This document shows, in pieces, positions 1-8,274 of a stretch of 16,587 nt of DNA. Under the pieces are notes generated by a model that was not told where the DNA came from, searched no databases, and saw nothing but the letters and a program-made list of their open reading frames with translations. This stretch comes from JBBSEX01 sp038239345. Lineage in GTDB: Bacteria; Acidobacteriota; Terriglobia; Bryobacterales; Bryobacteraceae. The stretch lies in NCBI GenBank assembly GCA_038239345.1, contig JBBSEX010000054.1:1-16587 (forward strand), written 5' to 3'. A program made the translations under genes and the position numbers. Positions within the stretch are counted from its first letter, which is position 1. Each line of letters begins with the position of its first letter.

Positions 1-35
1 AGGGGATGATTAGGAATAGAGCGCGGGGACGGGTG

Positions 36-404
36 TTATCGTGGCGAATCGGCCGCGATACCCAGCCAACGCCCAAACCAATTCTTAGTTTCCGATCCAG
101 GCGCCTTGCGGGTGATCGGGACGTCCCCCGGAGGAGCCGTCTTCTCGTTATATTGGGCAAGCACTTCGCTCTCATCAATGCCCGCTGCCGCGGCATACTG
201 TCGGATATAGCTCGTATTGAAGAGCCCGCCTGGCAGCTGGTCGAAATCTTCCGACTCGATCGCGCGCAAAAAACGGATGCTGATCTTGGTCTTATCGGCG
301 ATTTGTTCCAGGGTCACGCCGTGCCGCTGGCGCAACCGTGTGAGGCCGAGGCTGGGCACGAGTAGTTTTTGTGGCGACGACGCACCACCGCTTTGGCTTG
401 GCAT
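36..404 (-). CDS. Small HTH_25 / RodZ-like DNA-binding protein
   Basis: This is a 122-residue protein whose residues about 20-85 form the helix-turn-helix module seen at the N-terminus of RodZ (HTH_25 family). Visible family features are LRQRHGVTLEQIADKTKIS, then FLRAIE and a GLFNTSYIRQYA segment. Full-length RodZ continues with a transmembrane helix and a periplasmic beta domain. Here the protein stops about 35 residues after the HTH fold and has no hydrophobic segment, so it is probably cytoplasmic. It starts at an ATG with no clear Shine-Dalgarno. The C-terminal tail is Trp-rich and basic (NWFGRWLG). It lies outside the inferred attachment site, so I take it as chromosomal backbone rather than part of the defence cassette. 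It may be a DNA-binding regulator or a cut-down cell-shape protein; the fold is fairly sure, the role is not. Confidence 0.8.
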   Translation of the reverse strand: MPSQSGGASSPQKLLVPSLGLTRLRQRHGVTLEQIADKTKISIRFLRAIESEDFDQLPGGLFNTSYIRQYAAAAGIDESEVLAQYNEKTAPPGDVPITRKAPGSETKNWFGRWLGIAADSPR

Positions 405-780
405 ACAGACCAGAAGTAAAGAAGTTAAGGTTTAATCATACTCCATTCCATCGGCGAATAGGAAGTGTAACCAGATGTACACAAGCCGGTTTGCGTAAAG
501 CATAATCTAAACTACTTTATACAAACTAACTTGAGGTTCAGAAACGGGCATGCCCGGACCGGACACTTAGTAAATCTCGACCCGCCGATCCCCTCATCGA
601 TCTCATTGAGAAGTGCACCCGCGTAATAAGAGATAGGTCTCGCCCAGCGCATCGAAGAGTCTTCCGGAAACTGAAGCTCAATACCAAATTCCGGGTGATC
701 CTCGTGATGGTGATCCTAGGAACGAAGCACTGCCTTGCAAGAAATCATGCATCAGGTTGGAGTGCGATGTAAGTCGTTGC

Positions 781-808
781 TGGCGGAGAGGGGGGGATTC
801 GAACCCAC
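781..808 (-). other. Isolated 3' end of a tRNA-Ser gene, likely attachment site
   Basis: Read on the minus strand, this is the T-arm and acceptor 3' side of a tRNA ending in CCA. The acceptor strand is CCTCTCC (785-791), then discriminator G and CCA (781-784). The T-loop is TTCGAAT (797-803) between stems GTGGG and CCCCC, with four of five pairs intact. The acceptor sequence is typical of bacterial tRNA-Ser. The next bases (811-822) can form CCGC-loop-GCGG, which resembles the long variable arm of tRNA-Ser. The matching 5' acceptor strand GGAGAGG is absent upstream, so this is not a functional tRNA. Fragments like this mark the far end of elements integrated at tRNA 3' ends. The orientation places the element at coordinates above about 810 and the chromosome below 781. 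Confidence 0.65.
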
Positions 809-831
809 GCCCGCCTCTGCGGTTAGGCAAC

Positions 832-904
832 TTGCAGATTCTACATTGCAAACAATGCCAAACTTGCCACCGTTGCCGTAGACCATTGCACGCTATTGCA
901 CGCT
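832..904 (+). repeat. Cluster of TTGC repeats including a perfect 10-bp tandem duplication
   Basis: TTGC or ATGC followed by A or C recurs at 832, 846, 855, 864, 873, 886 and 896, three of the intervals being 9 bases. The last two copies form a perfect tandem of ATTGCACGCT (885-894 and 895-904). CATTG and CAATG (844-848 and 853-857) also face each other as an inverted repeat. The cluster directly adjoins the tRNA-Ser fragment on its element-proximal side. That is where arm-type binding sites for a tyrosine recombinase or excisionase usually lie. The repeats are seen; their role is inferred. Confidence 0.5.
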
Positions 905-1088
905 GGCTACAGCAGATCTTGGTAGAGGCAGGGCGGACGTGATGCCTAGCTTGGGAAAATGGATCTCGATTGTAAATAGAGGAGTTAGGCGTTGAAGGCG
1001 CTCTTTTCTGGTCAGGAAAGTCTTCCGTTTTCAATGATGGATTGTCAGGAGCCACCTTATTGAGGTAATCAAGGTAACGGACCCAATG

Positions 1089-1100
1089 TCTGACGTCAGA
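1089..1100. repeat. Perfect 12-bp palindrome
   Basis: TCTGACGTCAGA is its own reverse complement. It lies 26 bp before a much longer palindrome at 1127-1151. It may be a dimeric-protein binding site or chance; there is no adjacent gene to assign it to. Confidence 0.4.
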
Positions 1101-1126
1101 TCGGGTCGGCCTAAAAATGACTTTCA

Positions 1127-1151
1127 ATATCATTCCACAGTGGAATGATAT
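1127..1151. repeat. Perfect 25-bp palindrome with one central base
   Basis: The 12-base arm ATATCATTCCAC and its exact reverse complement GTGGAATGATAT flank a single central A at 1139. No T-run follows on either strand, so it is not a standard intrinsic terminator. Arms this long with a one-base centre suit a dimeric DNA-binding protein or recombinase better than an RNA loop. It lies inside the inferred element, between the attachment-like site and sbcC. Confidence 0.6.
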
Positions 1152-1529
1152 CGACATAGGCTGTTGGTACTGGAAAGTCAATTTGCACAGCGGACGCGCT
1201 CGCGAATTACATTTCATCGCGCCAGATAATGCCTCTGCGCCCAAGGGCAAGGGAGTCGAGTCAGCTCCAACGGGTCCATGGCCTTTCGCGTATTCCTAAC
1301 ATTTACAACAATCTGCGGAATCTGCTCTTCGCTCGACAGTCAAACCAAGCGCCCTCAATAGATGCAGTTTGGAGACAGTTTTGTCACAGCTGACTGGCGA
1401 GCTCTGAGCGTCACCCAGCCGCGGGGTTTAGGGCGACCCTAGATGTTCCGGACCAACGTGCCCTCATGGGATAAGCAAGTGGCGATGAGGGACGCAGGTC
1501 GCGAACCAGTTCTTCGTTTCTTTCTATGG

Positions 1530-1560
1530 CCTGCCCCCGGGTGCCTCGCACCCGGGCAGG
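1530..1560. terminator. Strong GC-rich hairpin downstream of sbcC
   Basis: The left arm CCTGCCCCCGGGTGC (1530-1544) pairs with GCACCCGGGCAGG (1548-1560) around a CTC loop. There are 13 pairs and a two-C bulge. It lies about 175 bases past the sbcC stop, in the direction of that operon's transcription. No U-run follows on the minus strand, so simple intrinsic termination is doubtful. It could stabilise the 3' end of the mRNA, or be an unrelated structure. Confidence 0.45.
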
Positions 1561-1734
1561 AACATGAACTGGACCACCGGAGTTGCGATGCCGCGCTGTC
1601 GCCCTTGGGCTATCGCCACCGGTATATTTTGAACCAGACTTGCTGAGCTGACCACGACATTAAGAGCGGACTTAGTAAAGTCGCGGCAAGGTTGAAGTTC
1701 GCGACGTACCTGCCATTCCCTCAAATTGGGCGAC

Positions 1735-4563
1735 CTATTCGCTGCCAGCTCTCGCCAGCAATCTCTCCCCAAATGGGATAATACGGCTCCCGTTGGTTCG
1801 CTTCTCGATTTCGATCCTGGCGGGCATCTGATCCGCTAGAGAGGTAATGTGTGTGATGATCCCGATCAAGCGCTTACCATTATGCAGGACTTCGATCGCA
1901 TCGGCTACGCGACTGAGTGTTTCCGTATCCAGAGTGGAGAAGCCTTCGTCTAAGAACAGTGATTCCAGGTTCACCGCTCCCCGCTCTCCATTGAGTTGCG
2001 TGATACTTTCGGCAAGCGCTAGGGCTAGCGCCAGAGATGCCAAGAACGACTCACCCCCACTAAGCGTTTTGACCGACCGGGTTTCATCGGCGTTCGCGTG
2101 ATCGCTGACGAGGAATTCGTCGCCTTCGAAAGTAAACTCATACCGGCCGCTGGAAAGATCTTTGAGGTGTTTGGATCCTTCGTTCGCAAGGATCTCGAAC
2201 GCGGCGCCGAGTAAGTATTGTTGAAAGTTGCCCGCATTCAACCACAAGCCGAGATCCCGGTACAACGCTCCTTGTGCATTGAGCTGCGCTACCTCTTCCT
2301 GTAGCCGACTGTTGTGTGCGATTCGCTTGGCTAAGTCCTCAATCGTGAACTTACAAGCCTGAACTTCCGATTGGACCCCCTCCAGATCGCGCCTTTTTAG
2401 TGATTCCAACTGCTGAATCTGTGCCGCTTCGTCAGGATCACCTGTCAACGAGATGTCTCCAAGCATCTTTTTCAGCTTCCTCTTGCGCTTCTCGATATCT
2501 GGCAAGAGCGCTTGGATTGCCAGTTCACATGTCTTTTTCTGAGCTTCATGCACCGCGAGCGTCTTGTCGCTCTCGACGATCACATCTTCCGCCTGCTTCA
2601 ACGTCGCAGCGCAGGCTTTTCGGCGCTTCTCGAGCGCCTCACGAGAGCTCTTGGCGTCCCCTAGCGCTACGATCTGCCGCCTAAGTGCCTCAAGTGTAGG
2701 AGCGTTTTCAAGCGTGTCTTCAAGTGTCTTTAGCTCGCGCTGGAATGAAGCAATCTGCTGCGCGGTCTGAGCAAGGGCTGTCTCAACGAGCTGTTTTGCG
2801 TGGGCATCAGCCTGCGCCGAAGTTGCGGCCTTCACCTGTGCTGCCGAGAGCAATTCGTACTTCGTTCGGGAATCTTTCAACGACCGCTCTGCAGCTTTGA
2901 TCTGTTGAACTAACGCCTTCAAGGACGGGAGGGGATCTACAGCAGTGGAACCGAGTATAGCGTGAGCGCGCGCGGTGGTTTCCAGAACTCTCTTCTGGCA
3001 CATTGCGAGCTGGCCAGAAGCGACTTCCATCTTGCCAGGTATCGACTGGGCTTCTGCCCGGATTTCAAGGAGACGGCCTTGAGTCTTTTTCAAGCTAACT
3101 TTTACTTGCTTTACGTGCTTCTCCGCTGCTCCAAGCTCTGAAATATCTGGCGGTGCCGGGGGAAGGTTCTGAACCGCTTGTTCGCACACGGGGCACAACT
3201 CACCCGCCGCCAATTCGTGACGTAAGGCAGCTCCCCTATCACGGGCGTGTAAATGCTCATATTGGCGTTCAGTAGCAGTTACTTGTAATTCTGCGAGACG
3301 AGCGCCTTCCTGACCCTCCTCAAGTTCAATCGCCACTTCGCGTGCGCGGGCCTCCAACAACGCAATCTGGTGCCTGATTTCAGGAACCCCTTGTGCCTCC
3401 GCTTGAGCGCCCGCACAGTCAGCGATAATCTGCTCGATCGCATCAGCGGAACCATGCTTCGCTTGCAATTCCAGCAGTTGAGCGTCTGCGGTTTCGCGAG
3501 CCCGTTCAGCATCCGCAGAGACTCGAGTCGCTTCGTCCGAGGCTTTCCTGGAAATCTCCACGGTAATTCGCGCGCTCTGCAGTTGGGTGTCTTGCAACAC
3601 CTGCTTTTCTCGGTCCCGAGCAAGCTCCTCTAGAAGCTGCTGTTTCCGTTCTGCCTGCGGCAGCAACGCGTTCACCCGGAGGTGAAGATCCGCGTCGTAA
3701 GAGACTGACGCGATCTGTTGATCCACGTCTTTGACGGCAGCCGCTTGTGTCTCCATCTGCGCCTTTGAAGCGACCGATGCTTGCTGAGCCTTTTCCATCT
3801 TGGCAAGGATGCCACCCAACTCCGTTTGGCTTGTCGATAGGGAAGTTCGTTTTTCCCGCAAGCTGAGCGCATCCACTAAAGCGCCTTGAAGCACCTCGCA
3901 AGCAGCGGCACCGGCCCTTTCACTTTCCAGCAACCCTATCAACCGCTGCTCTTTGGCCACCTTAATATCCTCGGCAGCTTCTGGATCGATGTTCGCCGCG
4001 CGTTCCTCAGCACGAATGCCGGCATCCTTGGCTTTCTCATTGGCTGACTTCACCATCCGTTGATAGACGTCGACGTCCAGAAGTTCAGACAACACCTCCC
4101 GGCGTTCCTTGGGCTCGCCCCGTAAGAAAACGTCGAACTTGCCCTGGGGGAGGATTACAGTCTTCGTAAAGCCGCTAAAGTCCAAGCCCACGATGCCTCT
4201 AATCTCCTCATTGACATCCGTAATGCTGCCTGAGCTAGGCTTCCATTCTTCGTTCTCCCTCTTCTCGAGCCTAGCCGTGACAGTCGCCCCTTTAATGGTG
4301 CGCGCCACCCTATACTCCTCGGTTCCAACGCGAAAGTGCAGAAGTACTGACATTGCAGTTGCGCCCTGACTCACCAGATCTTTCCCGGCCTTGTTCAGCC
4401 GTGAAGTCTTGCCATACAGCGCGTAGGTCATCGCATCCAACAGCGAGGTTTTGCCTGCTCCGGTCTGTCCGGTGATCGCGAATAAATCGAGCTTCGAAAA
4501 ATCTACTTCGCTGTGTTCGCGGAAAGACGTGAAGCCTTGCACCTCGAGTTTAATCGGCCGCAT
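1735..4563 (-). CDS. sbcC: SbcC / Rad50-like SMC-family ATPase
   Basis: This 942-residue protein is the ATPase arm of the Mre11-Rad50 (SbcCD) complex, which binds and tethers DNA ends and drives the nuclease. The N-terminus has the Rad50 Walker A (TGQTGAGKTS, K38). Two long Glu/Gln/Ala-rich coiled-coil arms flank a zinc hook, CPVC at residues 457-460, in the middle of the chain. The C-terminal half of the ATPase carries the ABC signature LSGGESF (834-840) and Walker B LFLDEGF (D872, E873) with its D-loop. The length is near that of typical SbcC. I chose the ATG at 4563 because GAGG sits six bases upstream and the protein then begins with the usual MRPIKLEVQGF start. A longer in-frame reading merely reads through sbcD. 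It is the last gene of the nurA-herA-sbcD-sbcC operon and overlaps sbcD by 14 bp. Confidence 0.95.
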   Translation of the reverse strand: MRPIKLEVQGFTSFREHSEVDFSKLDLFAITGQTGAGKTSLLDAMTYALYGKTSRLNKAGKDLVSQGATAMSVLLHFRVGTEEYRVARTIKGATVTARLEKRENEEWKPSSGSITDVNEEIRGIVGLDFSGFTKTVILPQGKFDVFLRGEPKERREVLSELLDVDVYQRMVKSANEKAKDAGIRAEERAANIDPEAAEDIKVAKEQRLIGLLESERAGAAACEVLQGALVDALSLREKRTSLSTSQTELGGILAKMEKAQQASVASKAQMETQAAAVKDVDQQIASVSYDADLHLRVNALLPQAERKQQLLEELARDREKQVLQDTQLQSARITVEISRKASDEATRVSADAERARETADAQLLELQAKHGSADAIEQIIADCAGAQAEAQGVPEIRHQIALLEARAREVAIELEEGQEGARLAELQVTATERQYEHLHARDRGAALRHELAAGELCPVCEQAVQNLPPAPPDISELGAAEKHVKQVKVSLKKTQGRLLEIRAEAQSIPGKMEVASGQLAMCQKRVLETTARAHAILGSTAVDPLPSLKALVQQIKAAERSLKDSRTKYELLSAAQVKAATSAQADAHAKQLVETALAQTAQQIASFQRELKTLEDTLENAPTLEALRRQIVALGDAKSSREALEKRRKACAATLKQAEDVIVESDKTLAVHEAQKKTCELAIQALLPDIEKRKRKLKKMLGDISLTGDPDEAAQIQQLESLKRRDLEGVQSEVQACKFTIEDLAKRIAHNSRLQEEVAQLNAQGALYRDLGLWLNAGNFQQYLLGAAFEILANEGSKHLKDLSSGRYEFTFEGDEFLVSDHANADETRSVKTLSGGESFLASLALALALAESITQLNGERGAVNLESLFLDEGFSTLDTETLSRVADAIEVLHNGKRLIGIITHITSLADQMPARIEIEKRTNGSRIIPFGERLLARAGSE

Positions 4564-5704
4564 TCTGAACCTCGGCGTACAACTCTGCGAATTTCGCCAG
4601 CATCTCCGGAGAAGCAGTCGTGCCTTTCTGATCCGTAATGTAGCGCGCAAACAACTCGACGGGAGTGCTCGCACTGGGATCTGTACGGGGTACAGGCGGG
4701 GGCGAGTCGCGGACGTATTGCCGTACATCCAACGCATTTGGCAACATGTCGCACACCTGTTGCGATAATCCTGAGATCTTGGTTTCTGACTCCACAATCA
4801 CGCGCAGAAAGTCCGTTCCGCACTTTGCCGGGAGGTCTTGCAATCTATCGACTGTGGTGGTGATCTCGCGCAATTTCCGCGCAGCGTACAGGTTGATGCT
4901 TTGAATGTCTGCGGGGAACCCGGCTTTGATGTCAACAACCACGATGCGCTTTTGCTGGTCGCGCTCACCAAAATCGAGCTGAAGCGGGGAGCCTGAATAG
5001 AAACATCGCGATGCCGAGCCCACCTCCTGTGGCTTATGTATGTGCCCTAACGCGATGTACTGTGCCTCCACCGGTAGTTGTTCCGGCTTGATTGCGAACG
5101 GTTGAGCTACATGCACTGACCGCTCACTTCCGCTTGTCTCCGCACCGAACGCAAAGAGATGCGCCACCAGGATGTTCACGGTGTCTTCGGCAAAGTCTTG
5201 GGCCAGATGGCGGCACATGGCTGCCACGTTCTCCGAGTATGCCTCGTACCAAGTGTCCTCGGGCTTCATCATCTGACAGATGTCGACGATTCTGTACTCA
5301 GGCACCCAGGGCAAAACCGCGATTCGTGCTGCCTCTTTTGCACTTTTCAACGTGATCACTCCACCGTTTTCCGGACGCGCAGGGTCAGGCCGCACGAAGA
5401 TTCGCAAAGGATCGCCCAACTTCCGCAAAGCAGCAAGACGGCGTGGATGATCATGGTTTCCGCCCACAACAACCGTGGCGATTCCCGCTCCGGCGATCTC
5501 AGCAAGTGCGTCGCAGACCAGGCGCTCCGCATCTGCGGTGGGTGCAAACGTTTCAAAGATGTCGCCCGCAAGCAACACGCAGTCCACACGTTCCCGTCGC
5601 CCAATATCGATGATCTCCGCAACTACCTGTTCCTGTTCATCAAGACGAGATCGTCCGAAGAGAGTCTTGCCAATGTGCCAGTCGGCGGTATGAAGAAATC
5701 TCAT
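4550..5704 (-). CDS. sbcD: SbcD / Mre11-like DNA exonuclease
   Basis: This 384-residue metallophosphoesterase is the nuclease partner of SbcC/Rad50 and cuts DNA ends and hairpins using Mn2+. All core metal-binding motifs are visible: DWH (D8, H10), GD (D48), GNHDH (N83-H84-D85), an AH motif (H182) and GHIH (G220-H223). The capping region follows, ending in an acidic and Glu-rich tail. The length matches bacterial SbcD (about 380-410). The ATG lies three bases after the herA stop with no close Shine-Dalgarno, which suggests translation by re-initiation. Its last 14 bases overlap the sbcC start. The adjacency to nurA and herA resembles archaeal mre11-rad50-herA-nurA operons more than ordinary bacterial sbcDC pairs. 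Confidence 0.95.
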   Translation of the reverse strand: MRFLHTADWHIGKTLFGRSRLDEQEQVVAEIIDIGRRERVDCVLLAGDIFETFAPTADAERLVCDALAEIAGAGIATVVVGGNHDHPRRLAALRKLGDPLRIFVRPDPARPENGGVITLKSAKEAARIAVLPWVPEYRIVDICQMMKPEDTWYEAYSENVAAMCRHLAQDFAEDTVNILVAHLFAFGAETSGSERSVHVAQPFAIKPEQLPVEAQYIALGHIHKPQEVGSASRCFYSGSPLQLDFGERDQQKRIVVVDIKAGFPADIQSINLYAARKLREITTTVDRLQDLPAKCGTDFLRVIVESETKISGLSQQVCDMLPNALDVRQYVRDSPPPVPRTDPSASTPVELFARYITDQKGTTASPEMLAKFAELYAEVQNAAD

Positions 5705-5707
5705 AGG

Positions 5708-7318
5708 TCAAAATTTAGCGAAGGGATCCCCGACGGTCTGTTCAGCGGCTTCTGATGGCCGCGTTGCCCATGCCGGGAAAGGAAACTGAACCAGCAGAGG
5801 AATTGGAATCTCGGGCTGCGAAACGATCATCGTACCGGGCTTCAGAATGCTTGCCCTCATGCGCGTAGCGGCAGGCAGAAATCCGTACTCACCATGCTGA
5901 GCCTCGGCGGTATCGAGGCGTCCCACGACTCGGAATGACGAGTTGGCCACCACGCGACGTTCGATTTGGCTGGCTGTTTGCTGCGCCCCAATGAGAATGA
6001 CCCCCAGGCTGCGTCCTCGCTCGGCCATGTCCAGAATCACATCCTTGATGGGACTCCATCCTTCACGAGGGGCATACTTGTTCAGTTCGTCCAATACGAC
6101 GAAGACTAGGGGGCGCGCTGATCCAGCCTTTTCCTTATCTTCGAACATACGCTTCAACATGACACCAATCACGAAGCGTTTGGCCCGATCGTGCAATGTG
6201 TGAATGTCTACAACCGTAACCTGTTTTCTTTTCCAGTCGATCTTGTGGCGCTCGGGATCTTCAACCTTGCCCCGGATCAAGTGACCCACTCGCGCTCCGG
6301 CGGCGTCTAACCGGCGCAGAAAACTCATCCGGGTACCGGTGGCAGCCGGGCCCGCCCATTGATCGAGCTGTGCTTCAATCAGACTCTTCAGATCATCGAA
6401 ACTCTCGCAACCAGAGACGTCCTCGTGGACAAGATGGCTCTCAACCCGATCGATCACTGCACTGAGGTGACTGGTTTCGTCGTCGGCGTCGGCAAAGAGG
6501 AACCGCAGGTAGCGCTCCTTGCAGAATTCCCGAATGGTCCAACAATAGGCGAGCACTCCATTGGACCGAGACCCAGTATCGGGAATCATTTTCTCCTGGT
6601 CCTGCCGAACCGGAGCATACAGACCGACGCTTTCAAACGGCTGCACTGGCAGCTCCAACTTTTCATAGAGCGCACGGGCTTCCGGGCTCAGGCCGCTGTT
6701 CGGCATATCGAGGAACAGCAAGTCCTCTCCCTTGACGTTAAAGATGAGTGCGTGCGTGTTGGCCTTGTCTGTTCCAAGAAGGCCCTTTGAATGGAAGACC
6801 CCATACAAGAGGAAGGATGCGTAGGAGGTCTTTGTGGCGACGCCCGACACGCCTGAGATGTTGATGTGCGCACCGCGGCTGCCGTCAAGAAACTCGAAAT
6901 TGCCATAGACGACTTCGCGATCTCTGGAAAGACCCAATGCAAACCGCTTTTTCATCGTGTCGAAAAAGAGCGCTTGGTCCCGTTGCGCACCCTCAGCCTT
7001 GATGACCGGATCACCAGGCATCGGCGGAACAAAGATCTCGGGCTCCACTCGTGTCACCATCACGTGGGCCTTTAAAACCCGGTTGAGCGGAAGGATACCT
7101 TGCTCCGCGAGAAATACGTCGCTTTCAAGCTTCGCCCCTTCATGCCGGGCAATCACCGTATCTACTACTCCATAAACCGAAACACTTCGGCCATCCGGCA
7201 ACGGCCGTTGCACAGCAACTACATCGTCAAGCTGAACTAGCTTGTCGGAGGGTACCGCAATCCAATAGTCCAACGGCTGTGCGTCCACCGTTCCTAAAAC
7301 GCGTCCGATTTCGTTCAA
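5708..7318 (-). CDS. herA: HerA-type hexameric DNA translocase (HAS-barrel + P-loop ATPase)
   Basis: This 536-residue protein resembles HerA, a FtsK/HerA-superfamily ring ATPase that feeds DNA to NurA. Residues about 1-60 look like the HAS barrel (IGRVLGTV...). The P-loop region at 154-165 reads ISGVSGVATKTS, a divergent Walker A lacking the usual GK pair before T. Walker B is VFVVLDELNKYAP (D410, E411), followed by a sensor IGAQQ (444-448) and an arginine-bearing segment RRVVANSSFRVVGRLD. The start is a TTG at 7318 that shares four bases (TTGA) with the nurA stop. AAGGGG lies close upstream, so start and coupling look real. It is the second gene of the operon. In archaea HerA and NurA act with Mre11-Rad50 to make 3' single-stranded tails. 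The identity is firm, the biochemical equivalence inferred. Confidence 0.9.
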   Translation of the reverse strand: MNEIGRVLGTVDAQPLDYWIAVPSDKLVQLDDVVAVQRPLPDGRSVSVYGVVDTVIARHEGAKLESDVFLAEQGILPLNRVLKAHVMVTRVEPEIFVPPMPGDPVIKAEGAQRDQALFFDTMKKRFALGLSRDREVVYGNFEFLDGSRGAHINISGVSGVATKTSYASFLLYGVFHSKGLLGTDKANTHALIFNVKGEDLLFLDMPNSGLSPEARALYEKLELPVQPFESVGLYAPVRQDQEKMIPDTGSRSNGVLAYCWTIREFCKERYLRFLFADADDETSHLSAVIDRVESHLVHEDVSGCESFDDLKSLIEAQLDQWAGPAATGTRMSFLRRLDAAGARVGHLIRGKVEDPERHKIDWKRKQVTVVDIHTLHDRAKRFVIGVMLKRMFEDKEKAGSARPLVFVVLDELNKYAPREGWSPIKDVILDMAERGRSLGVILIGAQQTASQIERRVVANSSFRVVGRLDTAEAQHGEYGFLPAATRMRASILKPGTMIVSQPEIPIPLLVQFPFPAWATRPSEAAEQTVGDPFAKF

Positions 7319-8274
7319 ATCGTCACCCCTTCGTGAATCTTGCGTTCAATCGCCCGCCGGATCAAAACCGCGTCTCCCATTTGGTGCCTCAACTGTTCCT
7401 CAAGAGCCCCCACCGGGACCAGGTTCTGCGGAGCTCGGGGATCGCGCACGGCACTCGAAGCGAATGCGGGCAGTTCCTTTGCCGCAAAGTTGGTCAACTC
7501 AACCGCTCGCTCAATCCCAAGTGCAGCTCGGACTTCGAGCCGTACAATCCCGGCCAGACTATGCTCCATCTTCCGAGGAGTTGCCAATCGCTGAAACCAA
7601 GAATAGCGATCGTACTTTCCATCCCGAATTGAGAAGAGCGGCGTGCGCTCACCAACGCCTAGGGATCCTACTAACGCGAAGTGTGCTGCATCAAGATATG
7701 GCAAGTAGATTCGCTTAATGACTCCGACGAGAGCATCGGTTGCGGCGGAAAAGTAGTTCAACGGTCCATCGGCAAAAACACAAGCGCCCTCTCCCAGATG
7801 GCGCTCTGCCAACTGCGCCTCCCGGGTCCGCATCAAATTCTGGAGGCAGTTCATGAGATCGCTTTGACCGTCCCCCGGGCTGGAGACTCCTTCGAAGTTC
7901 ACTATCAACGTGCCAGCGGGAATACTCTCAGCCTTTTGTTTGCCGTCCCCGAGAATCAGAAATCGCCGAACCTCGATGGAATCGTAAGTGGCGATTCCAT
8001 CCTCTACAACGACGCAACCGGTCCCCGCGCTACCGAATAGGCCGTGTATCAGCTTGCCGTCTTCGCCTTGCGCTAACACCCGCGCCTCAACCCGCCGAAC
8101 GCCGTCGACGAAGTAGAGCTTCCATTCCGGCGACGCGGCTACCGGCGCGATGGCATGCCAATCGGAAGATTCGACTTTCGGATCGACTTCTCCGGCCGCC
8201 ACAACATCCGGCCCTTCAGTTTGAATCGGAGCTTCGTAGTCCGGCGACCAGGGATCGAGAAGTAGTCTAGCCAT
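7315..8274 (-). CDS. nurA: NurA-domain nuclease
   Basis: This 319-residue protein (from the ATG at 8274) matches the NurA family, 5'-3' exo- and endonucleases of an RNase H-like fold that work inside or beside HerA. Visible motifs are the conserved N-terminal DPWSPDY, an acidic FVDGVRR (D57), a FADGPL motif (D169), VGVIKR (K187) and the late YDRYSWFQRL. Acidic residues at the first two motifs are expected to bind Mn2+. A TTG at 8298 would add eight residues. I prefer the ATG because the conserved family start (LLLDPWSP) follows it directly; no strong Shine-Dalgarno decides the matter. It is the first gene of the leftward operon. Its stop overlaps the herA start, and its leader contains a 10-bp direct repeat. 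Confidence 0.85.
   Translation of the reverse strand: MARLLLDPWSPDYEAPIQTEGPDVVAAGEVDPKVESSDWHAIAPVAASPEWKLYFVDGVRRVEARVLAQGEDGKLIHGLFGSAGTGCVVVEDGIATYDSIEVRRFLILGDGKQKAESIPAGTLIVNFEGVSSPGDGQSDLMNCLQNLMRTREAQLAERHLGEGACVFADGPLNYFSAATDALVGVIKRIYLPYLDAAHFALVGSLGVGERTPLFSIRDGKYDRYSWFQRLATPRKMEHSLAGIVRLEVRAALGIERAVELTNFAAKELPAFASSAVRDPRAPQNLVPVGALEEQLRHQMGDAVLIRRAIERKIHEGVTI

Larger units (their letters stand above)
405..1734. other. Gene-poor stretch of 1.3 kb: attachment-like edge and palindromes
   Basis: I see no credible protein gene here. Open frames are short, lack ribosome sites and show no recognisable motifs. The stretch holds an AT-rich segment at about 460-540 that could carry the promoter of the upstream HTH gene. 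It also holds a tRNA-Ser 3' fragment at 781-808, a cluster of TTGC repeats at 832-904, a 12-bp palindrome at 1089-1100, a 25-bp palindrome at 1127-1151 and a strong hairpin at 1530-1560. These are listed separately. I could not find an integrase or transposase remnant in any frame. Confidence 0.6.

Noticed and set aside
530..774. About 80 open codons on the plus strand ending at a TAA (772-774)
   Set aside because: There is no start codon with a ribosome site and no recognisable motif. A hydrophobic patch (FRVILVMVILG) caught my eye but is not enough.
781..875. Intact tRNA-Ser gene
   Set aside because: The 5' acceptor strand, D-arm and anticodon arm are missing on the minus strand upstream of the T-arm; only the 3' part is present.
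832..904. CRISPR-like array
   Set aside because: The repeats are only 4-10 bases with 9-14 base periods, and there are no spacers or cas genes; binding-site repeats fit better.
678..1250. 190-codon minus-strand frame and 61-codon plus-strand frame (757-942) containing GRGFESPPL and GGDSNPRPP
   Set aside because: These peptides are the usual spurious translation of a tRNA T-arm; the frames have no ribosome site and run through repeats and palindromes.
1443..1646. 67-codon plus-strand frame
   Set aside because: It spans the GC-rich hairpin, lacks a Shine-Dalgarno and shows no domain features.
4564..4797. In-frame N-terminal extension of sbcC to an upstream ATG at 4797
   Set aside because: It overlaps sbcD fully in another frame and shows no Rad50 features; the ATG at 4563 has GAGG at good spacing and the family's normal first residues.
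5159..5755. 198-codon plus-strand frame
   Set aside because: It lies entirely antisense to sbcD and the end of herA, which have full motif support.
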